In this document: in pieces, positions 20,001 to 25,026 of the stretch | Position numbering within the stretch: position 1 is the stretch's first letter | How the letters are laid out: every line of letters begins with the position of its first letter | DNA from: Pseudomonas batumici | Lineage (GTDB): Bacteria; Pseudomonadota; Gammaproteobacteria; Pseudomonadales; Pseudomonadaceae | Assembly (NCBI RefSeq): GCF_000820515.1 | Contig: NZ_JXDG01000003.1 | Coordinates: 310,001 to 374,000 of the forward strand | Length of the DNA stretch: 64,000 nucleotides | Direction of reading: 5' to 3' | Notes under the pieces: model-generated | The model's database searches: none | Seen by the model: the letters and a program-made list of their open reading frames with translations, nothing else | What the model was told of the DNA's origin: nothing | Position numbers and translations under genes: made by a program

Positions 20001-20510
20001 AAACCGGTGGTGGCATGGGGGCACTGCATGGGGGGCGTTTGCGCGTTCGACGTGCTGTCCTACCTGGAACAACATTATTCATTGAAGGCAAAAACCGCTG
20101 TGCTATCATCCAGTTGCACGCCGGATCTGTTTGAGTCTCTCAAGTGTTTTCCACCGTTTAGCGAGTTTGATTCTTCAATGTCGGATGAAAAAATCGAACA
20201 GACATTAGTCGATAAAAAATTGGTATTCCCCAAATCATGGGGCATGAAAATTATTTCTCCATCGGCTATTCGAAATGATATTGAATTGATTAAAACCTAT
20301 CGCTATAATCAGGCTAAAATAGTCTCTGCGCCTCTCAGGGTCGTTAAAGCAAAAAATGACATTTTGATGGCGGATCCATTGTTGTTTTCCCGTTGGGGGG
20401 AGATGACAACGGAAGAGTGCCTTTATGAAGAGGTCGACGGAACGCATTTGTTCTTTATCAGTCCGTTACAGGGTTTTATCGACATCGTTGTAGCGGCATG
20501 TACAGATTGA
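5061..20510 (+). CDS. bat3: Trans-AT polyketide synthase Bat3-like, terminal subunit with thioesterase
   Basis: A 5149-residue assembly-line protein. Domains by approximate residue: DH 1-285 (HRVLGRQTLP present, but the second motif is LIDASAV without the usual Gln/His); ACP with Ser339; KS1 428-865 (Cys602); DH 1048-1350 (HRVKGACVLP, His1079; LDSALQ); KR 1370-1790 (TGGAGGLG, FSSAAG, DYAMAN); ACP Ser1865; KS2 1960-2395 (Cys2130); tandem ACPs Ser2771 and Ser2900; an embedded enoyl-CoA-hydratase domain 2985-3230; KS3 3273-3690 (Cys3438); ACP Ser4006; KS4 4117-4540 (Cys4284); ACP Ser4828; thioesterase 4915-5149. All four KSs keep Cys-His-His. The last four ACPs have Trp six residues after Ser (for example DSIVGVQW), the beta-branching signature; the first two have Leu there. 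The modules with Trp-ACPs lack KR, leaving a ketone for the HMG-synthase cassette. The thioesterase nucleophile motif is GHCMGG, a Cys instead of Ser. The ATG at 5061 follows GAGGTAGAACAGGG. Confidence 0.92.
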   Translation: MKEQLVIDIGNPIVRDHRVLGRQTLPGLAYIDVLFQVFRDQGYDYRSLELMNVTLYRPLVVSDQEALLLEVQASDVQPGLWNVSIDGRALRNGEPCEEVQRYATAQMRQIEPVEFHEVIDMESVARSSDHKMKLQDLYAGYRDVGLVHHGFMQAQGELCLLDSAIYVDCRLGEEALAACRNLMFHPALIDASAVCAGGALASLEPDRERQLALPIFYESFRAAELLQQSCVARLQLASSRESNELGYYTLEFFNDAGRKVAELKNFASKLVRDSSFADPVQAERTVPPMQTRDQAREHSQSGAYSDIERFLQGLIADKLGVAPEQIDRDSGYYELGVKSAGLLELVDDIEQKIDASLPPTLLFEYVTIGKLAAYLVERYPSELALGLKIDDTQRAKQPAAVVSRTTSSDPEAGVNAQRTLLSTGEPSQEAIAIVGMAGRFPAAQNVDEFWDNLKAGKDCITEIPASRWDWRRFDSLRSPTGKRLSRWGGFLDDVDCFDAQFFRISPREAESLDPQERLFLQTCWEAMEDAGYTPAALKVSNGATAAVGVFAGVMHKDYALIANEAQSPGHPVMFSQSNAAIANRVSYFCDFHGPSLTIDTVCSSSLIAVHLALQSLRAGECTAALVGGVNLSLHPAKYQAYGSMDMHASDGRCRTFGTGGDGYVSSEAVAAVLLKPLSRAIEDGDQVYAVIRGSATNHVGAVSGFTVPSPTAQADLIAACMDDAGVEPRSISYIEAHGTGTSLGDPIEIDGLSKAFARGTQDRQFCAIGSVKSNIGHAESAAGVCGLIKVALQLHHRTLVPSLHSETLNPLIDFARTPFKVQRTVGVWQRPVLEGAEGAKESPLIAGLSSFGASGSNAHLLLEEYSPPEQAQLPATDPVLIVLSAKNATQIKAQAKRLRDYLQARAACDIEIHRMAYTLQVGRVAMDHRLALIVSEKDQLLAMLEDFIDDRRNDNVFIGQVKKNDEDAKMFGADDDVDGLMDVWIAKRKLQKLALAWVRGLAPDWHGLYTNARPIRMSLPTYPFVRERHWLEAPARDIDRKNAGSHQVLHPLVQRNTSTLSEQRFSSTLTGEEFFLSDHRVKGACVLPGVALLEMARVAVLESLGQGDGGQTGLELRNVVWLQPLVVGAVTDVHIGLYEQQSGDVEFEIYTSTRNDAQPEASVVIAQGRATRTAASLSTAPLSADLAGLRSRCHRAVDVAHCYEAFSAMRIDYGLAHRGLTDVKVGTDAEGQPFVLAQVALPECVSDTHDHYVLHPSVLDSALQAAIGFSLGDGAERVGDGSVPTALPFSLGKLQLLHPCPATATVIVRPNLGAIVDGSVAGALQKLDFDICDDIGRVCVRLQAVASRVLKGDFGASPARTQRSGVLLFSPGWEPRQLPVNDRSVDYDEQWILLAPQYQSHLRELEARYPSLNWAVLPDDLGASAAQWCSRIGEDVFGRVQTLLRNKPKRAVLMQVLLATDGVHGEVFGALSGLLKSAHHENAKFFGQLVGLPSTVSVEHIADVVVGDAREAMNGDVEIRYLGTRREVARFEQWSESTGSTLTDMPWKDGGVYLCTGGAGGLGVVVAREIASQARGAKIILAGRSALNEERYAQLKSLGNNGCEIEYRVMDVTDAAAVDQCVGSLIEQYGRLNGVINSAGLIKDSLIISKSREDFLAVLAPKTLGTQNLDHATQSIELDFMILFSSAAGALGNVGQCDYAMANAFMDRYAAYRNRLVQSGGRYGRTVSINWPLWAEGGMGVDDAAYERMQRHGFDALSTRDGLAALYRAWSADAAQVMVLAGDLDRLGERVSARPLAVEELDRPAGSPGASIAIALQESDKAIGAADNVLEWVLEALMQAISRQLKVKVENVDVDAEISEFGFDSISLTTLGNHLNRTYGLELSPTIFFEYSTIRDFAVYLVEKHGEAFVGFTPPVQTSGSKEQPVPRAPVPVSVDAAVHRRSRLNDLPHPVPLRPQVPEPIAIVGISGRFPGARDLDDFWTNLQGGKDCISEIPPERWDWREIYGDPHREANKTNIKWGGFIEGVDEFDALFFGISPKEAEVMDPQQRLLMMYAWKAIEDAGYAPHSLSGSRTGIFVGTASTGYGELIARANVAIEGYSSTGTASSIGPNRMSYLLNLHGPSEPIETACSSSLVAIHRAIRAMQSGDCDAALVGGVNTIITPWAHISFSKAGMLCEDGRCKTFSKQANGYVRGEGVGMLFLKKLSDAERDGDHIYALIRGSAENHGGRANSLTAPNPKAQAQLLKAAYREAQVDPHAVSYVEMHGTGTPLGDPIEINGLKSAFADLYTECAPDESLALQTRCGIGSVKTNIGHLELAAGVAGVIKVVLQLQHKTLVPTLHCDELNPYIQLEESPFYVVNETQPWPSVQDSHGRAMKRTAGVSSFGFGGANAHVILEEYGVPEQVERSMKAWSADRPALIVLSARVDAQLTEQARQLLAFIHARAFTDADLADIAYTLQVGRNAMEHRLAFAVTSIEELKRKLGVCLEGVQHSDGIFRGHGKKNRETPGAQDGEGVFEETLDNATEHGGYERLLERWVNGLALSWAQWHAIDEAKGATRPRRISLPSYPFAKRRCWIDVERKNTSPDAMTTTEVQWLSGASVGQLPPRRERVEMKPHRVSLRSLSSSAMAMDDHWTGAFAYGDDQVSMRSISLECPAPDADHGIPDQSTYASDDGANRNFALEMEDMLRRIDATTLSMSQLADSEDSVFAGTVGAHTIIAPALASAPSADIAEGAASRVHKTLKQTLSSVLGIDILEIGDDDAFVDLGLDSIVGVQWVRIINDRFGIDIDAVRIYDYPSLTALVNYVTRETELAKRAQRTLVDDTGAATAQAASDKPQAAVFAHLTQSSDASTEPALPRRSGRAMSQVKEGLRRTLSTVLGLEPGDIADDDVFVDIGLDSIMAIQWVRVINSQFSLDLEAVRVYDYPTLDGLTDYVIKESELATRTPVSPAKSDPEHSPIPRASAREAKQTHGDDENRRGHAAVFESVVRMQEIEPGIVQITMADREHKNMFSNALISGLTQAFEAIRNNETYKVVVLTGYDTYFCCGGTKESLLDIQSGRVSFTDASVFSIPLDCKIPVIAALQGHAIGAGWALAMFSDFVVFSQQGCYESNYMKFGFTPGAGATLIFPEKFSSGLAHEILFTGRQFTGSDLEQRGIPYPVVHRDQVLVQAIDLARSLCQSPRIALMELKEHTANPIREKLQRTYEKEVAMHQKTFVDNPEVLARLDALHDHRAKSDSTQAPSDVSTVALNVERPSAQGKARDTMQSPASTSAIAIVGMSGAFANSRSVDEFWRNLLEGNESVDEVPLHRWPVEKFYDPDPLAMKKTYSKWMGTLQDVDRFDAQFFNISRAEAEVIDPQQRLFLEHSWSCIEDAGINPRSLSASRCGVFVGCGSGDYAAYADFSAEGMMGNAPSILAARISYFLNLKGPCLAIDTACSSALVAIAEACDSLLLGRSDLALAGGVNVLTGPGMHIMASRAGMLSKQGRCFTFDDRADGFVPGEGVGVVLLKRYSDALRDEDIIHGVIRGWGVNQDGKTNGITAPSVTSQIALEKDVYKQFCIDPQTIGLVEAHGTGTGLGDPIEVQALTETFRSFTERQNFCALGSVKSNIGHLLAAAGIAGVIKVLLAMRHQTLPPTINFKQLNSRINLEGSPFFINTEACVWNAGAGGVRRAAVSSFGFSGTNSHIVIDESPVRQATTPYEHNANPVFIVLSAKNEERLKAQVSRLLDCIEEHSYDDAWLVDIAYTLQVGRDAMESRLAVMATSMQELVGALGNYLEGKAELGEIEFCFQGEVKKHKEVMSVLNADGAFKQTIAEWLGQGRYAALLELWVKGLSFDWTALYGAKSIYGTRRPKRISLPTYPFARERFWPKNAPEIAVGYAFDDKRADGSPDEPIELPVLVKAGEPASRESGKSLGITLAELTPVSNLQPAVVPGNGHDVDALRVSLRETSVMQQGLGETAVQVNALLSVADLRMELAESLAKVLYLENDDVDMDTAFSELGLDSVTGVGWIRELNQRYGTSLGASQLYDYPTIKVLASHLLTRGSLRSREASEPAQALVATPLATLIQPVECNERVISTAITTLETLAPLPPLAPKPASPPEESVPGTQQVLLDGIAVIGLSGAFPKARNAQVFWENLAQGLDCVSEIPSSRWSIEEHYDPNPEAVGKTYCKWMGCLEEADRFDPLFFNISPAEAISMDPQQRLFLEHSWSCIENAGIDPQSLSGSRCGVYAGCGPGDYGYTPGGSGLTAQVLTGNSSSILSARISYFLNLRGPCVALDTACSSSLVAIALACDSLVGGSCDVALAGGVCVLTGPSLHIMTSRARMLSPQGRSFAFDARADGFVPGEGVGVLLLKRFADAVRDGDQIQGVVRGWGVNHDGKTNGMTAPSANSQASLEKDVYARFEIDPATITLVEAHGTGTKLGDPIEVEALTASFQAYTQQRHYCALGSVKSNIGHLLAAAGVSGVIKALLALQHRMLPPTIQYQSLNEHVMLDGGPFYINEALKPWSLEGSGSRRAAVSSFGFSGTNAHVVLEEYAARRGGPTTEPVTVERPGLIVLSARSDERLKAQALQLLDHLQAQPRSGADLADIAYTLQTGREGMEYRAAVMARTPEQVVAALNDFIADKRSVDVQVGRVQKTKEAGWLFEGDEDVGTLIEAWISKNRLKKLAEAWVRGLDIDWNRLYPSTRPKRVSLPTYPFLRERYWLQGERKGPTATSAGITTGFADKLRGIALQNLSQHADLAQVEHHGPASARVLLTEEPISRANAAASPTPQMVDEPSVQERQSDTDLSKLEAELCEMLSSTLFMPVTAADCEKPFSELGVDSIIGLEWIQAVNRRYQTSLTASMLYQHATLKRFTLFLAEQSSVIGEAPMLNRDTGANAMPPTESRLASGAVSDLQGSHAYGEYDDRTVRCIRPSDSATSRLLLFFCLAHGEGSYQWVNQLPSEIEVWSVGTTVHTHWDEMVEFLAQSVHELFDKPVVAWGHCMGGVCAFDVLSYLEQHYSLKAKTAVLSSSCTPDLFESLKCFPPFSEFDSSMSDEKIEQTLVDKKLVFPKSWGMKIISPSAIRNDIELIKTYRYNQAKIVSAPLRVVKAKNDILMADPLLFSRWGEMTTEECLYEEVDGTHLFFISPLQGFIDIVVAACTD

Positions 20511-20633
20511 GATGAAGCATGAGTAAATATAGCGCGTCGTCACGTTGATGCCGTTATGGCGCGCTAATGCATTCGATGTTTAATCTAAGGACTGGTCGGG
20601 GAGGTATTGTGCCCGGACATATTGTAAATAGGG
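20511..20633. other. Short intergenic gap between bat3 and batA with a 7-bp inverted repeat
   Basis: About 120 bases with no plausible gene. TAGCGCG at 20530-20536 and CGCGCTA at 20560-20566 form a perfect 7-bp inverted repeat with a 23-base loop. It lacks a following T-run, so it is not a convincing intrinsic terminator; it could be an mRNA-processing or attenuating hairpin that separates the giant PKS message from the accessory genes. Confidence 0.25.
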
Positions 20634-20888
20634 ATGCTTATGACAAGGGAAGGACTCATCAAACTCATAGGGAAGACGGCACAAGAAATACTTCCCGATA
20701 TCGAAGATCATCAATTTTCCGGCTCTGATCGGTTGATAGACCTGGGCGCGAATTCGGTGGATCGTGCTGAAATCGTGATGCTGGTTCAGGAGGCGCTTCA
20801 ATTATCGATTCCACGCGTGGAGCTCTTCGGCCCCAAGAATATTGGCGAGCTGGCTGATTTGTTCTGGGGCAAAATGAATGCGTCGTGA
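20634..20888 (+). CDS. batA: Free-standing acyl carrier protein of the HMG-synthase cassette
   Basis: An 84-residue ACP with the attachment Ser in LGANSVDRAEI. In beta-branching cassettes such a discrete donor ACP carries malonyl, which the neighbouring KS decarboxylates to acetyl-ACP for the HMG synthase. The residue at Ser+6 is Ile, not the Trp of the acceptor ACPs in Bat3, which fits a donor rather than acceptor role. Two in-frame ATGs (20634 and 20640) are both possible starts. The 3' end overlaps the next gene by 11 bases, so the two are translationally coupled. The letter is assigned from the known batA-M order. Confidence 0.88.
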   Translation: MLMTREGLIKLIGKTAQEILPDIEDHQFSGSDRLIDLGANSVDRAEIVMLVQEALQLSIPRVELFGPKNIGELADLFWGKMNAS

Positions 20889-22095
20889 ACTGGTCGCTAC
20901 CGGCATAGGCGTGATCTCTGCTATCGGGCAAGGCAAGACGACATTCGTCAATGCATTGCTCGAAGGTGTGAGCGCTTTTGACGTCATGCGGCGGCCGGGG
21001 CGGCAGTATGAGTCCGCCTACCTGGGGGCGGAAATTCGGGAGATCGAGTTTCCGTCCAGTATTCCAAAACAGGTGCAGCGGGCGGCATCGCTATCTGCGC
21101 AAGCTGCGTTGGTCGTGCTACAGGAGGCTTGGGACGAGGCCAGGCTATCCGAAGTAGACCCATGTCGGATCGGCTTGATCGTAGGCGGCTCGAATGTGCA
21201 ACAGCGCGAATTGATACTCCTGCATGACAGGTATCGTGATAATCCAGAATTTCTGAAACCTACCTACGCGCTGTCATTCATGGACTCGGATCTTTGCGGC
21301 TTTTGCACGGCGCAGTTCGGCATTCGTGGTCTCTCGCACACGGTGGGTGGCGCGTCGGCGAGCGGGCAACTTGCGCTCATCCAGGCATCGCAGGCGGTCC
21401 TTGCCGATCAGGTCGATGTCTGTATTGCGCTAGGCGGACTGATGGATCTGTCGTTCTGGGAGTGTCAGGCGTTTCGTTCGCTCGGGGCAATGGGCTCTGA
21501 TCGCTACGCGCATGAGCCCGCTCTGGCGTGCCGTCCATTCGATCTGGATCACGATGGGTTCGTGTTCGGCGAATGTTCTGGTGCCGTGGTCATCGAGTCC
21601 AGAGCCTCCAGCGAGCGTCGTGGTGTGAAAGCCTATGCCGTCTTGCGGGGGTGGGGAGCCGAAATGGACTGCAATCGCAATCCTGACCCTTCTTTGGAGG
21701 GGGAGATGGCGGCCATTCAGAGCGCCCTGCAGGCGGCAGATTGGGCAGCGGAAAAGGTCGACTATATTAATCCGCACGGTACCGGCTCTATTGTCGGCGA
21801 TGAAACCGAACTCAAGGCATTACATGCTTGCGGCTTGAGTGGCGCATACCTGAATGCGACGAAATCATTGATCGGGCATGGTTTGAGTGCTGCCGGGTTA
21901 GTGGAAGTTATTGCAACTTTGCTGCAAATGGAATTTGCTCGATTGCATCCAACGCTAAACTTGGATAATCCCATTGATTCTTCATTTAACTGGGTGAGGC
22001 ATAGAGCGTTTGATCATCAAATCGAGCAGGCGCTGACCTTGAGTATGGGGTTTGGGGGAATAAATACAGCGCTGTGTTGGCAACGGAGCCGATAA
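20878..22095 (+). CDS. batB: Decarboxylating ketosynthase-like protein (KS with Cys replaced by Ser)
   Basis: A 405-residue KS-fold protein. The condensing Cys motif (TACSSS) is replaced by GGASASG, so the nucleophile is absent, while NPHGTGS and the IGHGLSAAG region retain both His residues. Members of this branch in HMG-synthase cassettes (the MupG/PksF type) decarboxylate malonyl-ACP to acetyl-ACP instead of condensing. It sits between the donor ACP and the HMG synthase, exactly as in other beta-branching cassettes. It starts at ATG 20878 inside the end of the ACP gene. HMG synthase follows after 30 bases. Confidence 0.9.
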   Translation: MRRELVATGIGVISAIGQGKTTFVNALLEGVSAFDVMRRPGRQYESAYLGAEIREIEFPSSIPKQVQRAASLSAQAALVVLQEAWDEARLSEVDPCRIGLIVGGSNVQQRELILLHDRYRDNPEFLKPTYALSFMDSDLCGFCTAQFGIRGLSHTVGGASASGQLALIQASQAVLADQVDVCIALGGLMDLSFWECQAFRSLGAMGSDRYAHEPALACRPFDLDHDGFVFGECSGAVVIESRASSERRGVKAYAVLRGWGAEMDCNRNPDPSLEGEMAAIQSALQAADWAAEKVDYINPHGTGSIVGDETELKALHACGLSGAYLNATKSLIGHGLSAAGLVEVIATLLQMEFARLHPTLNLDNPIDSSFNWVRHRAFDHQIEQALTLSMGFGGINTALCWQRSR

Positions 22096-22125
22096 ATACA
22101 CACGATTCTTCTGGAGTGCAATGGA

Positions 22126-23388
22126 ATGTCCTTAGTCGGAATTGAAGCAATGAATGTGTTTGGTGGCACAACGTACCTCGATGTCGCTGAGTTGGCCCGT
22201 CATCGTCAGTTGGACAGTGCGCGATTCGCAAATTTGCTGATGAAAGAAAAAGCAGTGGCGCTGCCTTATGAAGATCCTGTCACGTTTGGTGTGAATGCCG
22301 CGAAACCTATTATCGATGCAATGTCGCCGGCGGAAAGAGATCGTATCGAACTGCTGATTACTTGTACGGAGTCGGGTATCGATTTTGGGAAGTCGATGAG
22401 TACCTACATTCATCATTACCTGGGTTTGAATCGTAACTGCCGACTGTTCGAACTTAAGCAGGCTTGTTATTCGGGAACCGCAGGTTTCCAAATGGCAATC
22501 AATTTCATACTTTCACAGGTATCGCCCGGCGCCAAGGCATTGATCGTTGCCACGGACATTTCGCGATTTCTGGCATCCGAGGCCGGCAGTGAACTGACCG
22601 AGGACTGGTCTTTCGCTGAACCGAGCGCAGGGGCAGGAGCGGTGGCACTGCTCGTCAGCGATCAGCCTCACGTATTCCAGGTGGACGTCGGTGCAAATGG
22701 CTATTACGGGTACGAGGTTATGGATACTTGTCGCCCTATGCCGGACAGTGAGGCGGGGGATGCCGACCTCTCACTGCTGTCTTACCTGGACTGCTGCGAA
22801 AACGCCTACCTGGAATACACCAAGCGGGTGACCAACGCGCATTATCGCGATTCTTTCCAATACCTGACCTTCCATACGCCGTTTGGCGGCATGGTTAAGG
22901 GTGCGCATCGCACCATGATGCGTAAGCTGTTGCAGGCCAAAACTGCAGAAATCGAAGAGGATTTCCAGCGTCGAGTGATGTCCGGGATGACGTACTGTCA
23001 GCGTGTGGGCAACATCATGGGGGCGACTTCGTTTCTGTCACTCGCCAGCACCATCGATAATGGTCAGTTTACCGCGCCGCGCCGAATCGGTTGCTTCTCC
23101 TATGGCTCGGGATGCTGTTCGGAATTCTATAGTGGGGTCGTCACTCCCGACAGCCAGGTGCGGCAACGGCGCTTCGCGATCAAAGAACATTTGAATGGGC
23201 GATATCGTCTATCGATGGCGGAGTATGAGTCGATTATTCAAGCCAGCAACGCGGTTAAATTTGGCTCGCGCAACGTTGAACTGGACAAGAGTTTCATCGG
23301 CGAAGCCTACGAGTCGTGTCGTGGTAAAGGGCAGTTGTTTTTGCGTGAAATCAAGGAGTTTCACCGCCAGTACGAGTGGCTATCGTGA
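22126..23388 (+). CDS. batC: Hydroxymethylglutaryl-CoA synthase homologue (beta-branching)
   Basis: A 420-residue HMG-CoA synthase family protein. The catalytic Cys is in LKQACYSGTAGFQ, with the preceding ATDISRF and later GSGCCSEFYSG segments also typical. It would add acetyl from the donor ACP to a beta-ketoacyl chain on the Trp-marked ACPs of Bat3, giving an HMG-like branch that the two hydratase homologues downstream process. The start at ATG 22126 follows CTGGAGTGCAATGGA. The stop overlaps the presumed start of the next gene. Confidence 0.93.
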   Translation: MSLVGIEAMNVFGGTTYLDVAELARHRQLDSARFANLLMKEKAVALPYEDPVTFGVNAAKPIIDAMSPAERDRIELLITCTESGIDFGKSMSTYIHHYLGLNRNCRLFELKQACYSGTAGFQMAINFILSQVSPGAKALIVATDISRFLASEAGSELTEDWSFAEPSAGAGAVALLVSDQPHVFQVDVGANGYYGYEVMDTCRPMPDSEAGDADLSLLSYLDCCENAYLEYTKRVTNAHYRDSFQYLTFHTPFGGMVKGAHRTMMRKLLQAKTAEIEEDFQRRVMSGMTYCQRVGNIMGATSFLSLASTIDNGQFTAPRRIGCFSYGSGCCSEFYSGVVTPDSQVRQRRFAIKEHLNGRYRLSMAEYESIIQASNAVKFGSRNVELDKSFIGEAYESCRGKGQLFLREIKEFHRQYEWLS

Positions 23389-24152
23389 GTTATCAAACCA
23401 TCAAGGTTCGCTTCGAGGAGTCGATCTGCTTCTTGCAATTGGACCGGCTGGAAAGTGCCAACGCGATCAACGGCCAACTTGTCGCAGAGTGCAGCGAAGT
23501 CTTATCGATCTGCCAAGAGGCCGCCACTGTCGTGGTCCTGAGTGGTTCGCCCGAAGCGTTCTGCGTCGGTGCTGATTTCGGGGCTTTGGCAGACCCGGCG
23601 ACAGACTCGTACGGCGCCTACAACGGCCCTGGACCACTCTACGATTTATGGCTCAAGTTGGCCACAGGTCCGTATGTGACTGTCGCGCATGTGCGCGGCA
23701 AGGCAAATGCTGGAGGGATCGGGTTTGTCGCTGCGTGCGATATCGTTCTTGCGGATGCGACGGCGCAATTCAGTTTGTCGGAGCTGCTATTCGGACTGTA
23801 TCCCGCCTGCGTACTGCCGTTTCTGATACGCCGTATCAGCCATCAACGAGCGCATTATTTGACGTTGATGACCCACCCAATCTCGGCGGAACAGGCGTTT
23901 ACATGGGGTTTGGTGGATGCGCTGGAGTCGGATAGCGAAGCGTTGCTTCGGCGTCATTTGCTGAGGTTGCGACGCCTGTCGAAGGTCGCGGTAACGCGCT
24001 ACAAAGACTACATGAGCACAATCGGAGTGCCCCTGGCGGGCCTGAAGTCATCCGCCATTGCCGGTAACCTCGAAGTCTTTTCCGACCCGGCCAACTTGAA
24101 GGCAATCATTCGCTATGTCGAAAGCGGGGTATTTCCGTGGGAGAAGTTTTGA
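23376..24152 (+). CDS. batD: Enoyl-CoA hydratase homologue ECH1 (dehydration of the HMG branch)
   Basis: A 258-residue crotonase-fold protein with the oxyanion-hole segments CVGADFGAL and GKANAGGIGFVAACDI. In HMG-synthase cassettes the first hydratase homologue dehydrates the HMG-ACP intermediate to a glutaconyl-type product. Two starts are possible: ATG 23376, which overlaps batC by 13 bases, or GTG 23385, which overlaps by only 4 (GTGA). I keep the longer form but cannot decide. The gene overlaps batE by 16 bases. It is clearly diverged from batE and the Bat3 embedded ECH, which form a separate pair. Confidence 0.88.
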   Translation: MAIVSYQTIKVRFEESICFLQLDRLESANAINGQLVAECSEVLSICQEAATVVVLSGSPEAFCVGADFGALADPATDSYGAYNGPGPLYDLWLKLATGPYVTVAHVRGKANAGGIGFVAACDIVLADATAQFSLSELLFGLYPACVLPFLIRRISHQRAHYLTLMTHPISAEQAFTWGLVDALESDSEALLRRHLLRLRRLSKVAVTRYKDYMSTIGVPLAGLKSSAIAGNLEVFSDPANLKAIIRYVESGVFPWEKF

Positions 24153-24901
24153 ACAGATCTGACGTCGTTCAGTTTTCGGAAGTCGAGCCCGGCATCATTC
24201 AAATCACGATGCAGGATCGCGAGAACAAGAACACGTTTTCCAGAGAACTGGTCAAGGGGCTGATAAATGCCTTTCGTCATATCCGGGAGAGCGAACGATA
24301 TCGGGTCGTTGTCTTGACAGGCTATGACACTTACTTTTGCTCCGGCGGTACAAAAGAGGGACTGCTGATGCTGCATGAAGGGCAGGGCAAGTTTACTGAC
24401 ATGAATATCTATAGTGTTCCGCTGGAGTGCGAAATCCCGGTGATTTCGGCGATGCAGGGTCATGGCATTGGCGGGGGATTTGTATTCGGTCTGTTTGCTG
24501 ATTGTGTGGTGTTGAGTCGAGAGAGCGTTTACACGACCAATTTCATGAAGTACGGCTTTACACCCGGCATGGGGGCGACCTATGTACTACCCGAGAAGCT
24601 GGGACTTGGACTCGCTGAGGAAATGCTGCTGAGCGCACGCACTTATCGCGGAGCTGATCTTGAGAAACGCGGTGTCCCATTTCCGGTTCTGCCACGGGCA
24701 GAAGTACTGGAATATGCCCTGCAACTGGCACGTGATCTGGCCGAGAAACCACGTATTTCGCTGGTGACGCTCAAGAGCCATCTTGTTGCCGAAATGCGCG
24801 CCCGGTTACCGACTATCGTAGAGCAGGAAATCGCGATGCATGACAAGACATTCCATCAGCCTGAGGTAAAGGCGCGTATTGAAAATGTGTTCGGCAATTA
24901 G
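24137..24901 (+). CDS. batE: Enoyl-CoA hydratase homologue ECH2 (decarboxylation of the branch)
   Basis: A 254-residue crotonase-fold protein. Segments GYDTYFCSGGTKEG and MQGHGIGGGF supply the oxyanion hole. ECH2 enzymes decarboxylate the glutaconyl intermediate and fix the position of the new double bond. It starts at GTG 24137 inside batD. It is strikingly similar along its length to the ECH domain embedded in Bat3 (for example the shared segment VVLTGYDTYFC and a common PGxxQITM.DRE.KN start), so the two are paralogues. A 125-base gap with no obvious terminator separates it from batF. Confidence 0.9.
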   Translation: MGEVLNRSDVVQFSEVEPGIIQITMQDRENKNTFSRELVKGLINAFRHIRESERYRVVVLTGYDTYFCSGGTKEGLLMLHEGQGKFTDMNIYSVPLECEIPVISAMQGHGIGGGFVFGLFADCVVLSRESVYTTNFMKYGFTPGMGATYVLPEKLGLGLAEEMLLSARTYRGADLEKRGVPFPVLPRAEVLEYALQLARDLAEKPRISLVTLKSHLVAEMRARLPTIVEQEIAMHDKTFHQPEVKARIENVFGN

Positions 24902-25026
24902 GCGGCTTAATTTATACATTGTGCCGTTTGAGTACTTGCAAAGATGCGCTAGCAAGGTAGTGCGCAGTAAGTTCGTTAATTCGCCTTGACGGTGAACGTC
25001 GAGCTAACCAGGAGGGTAGTTGCGCG

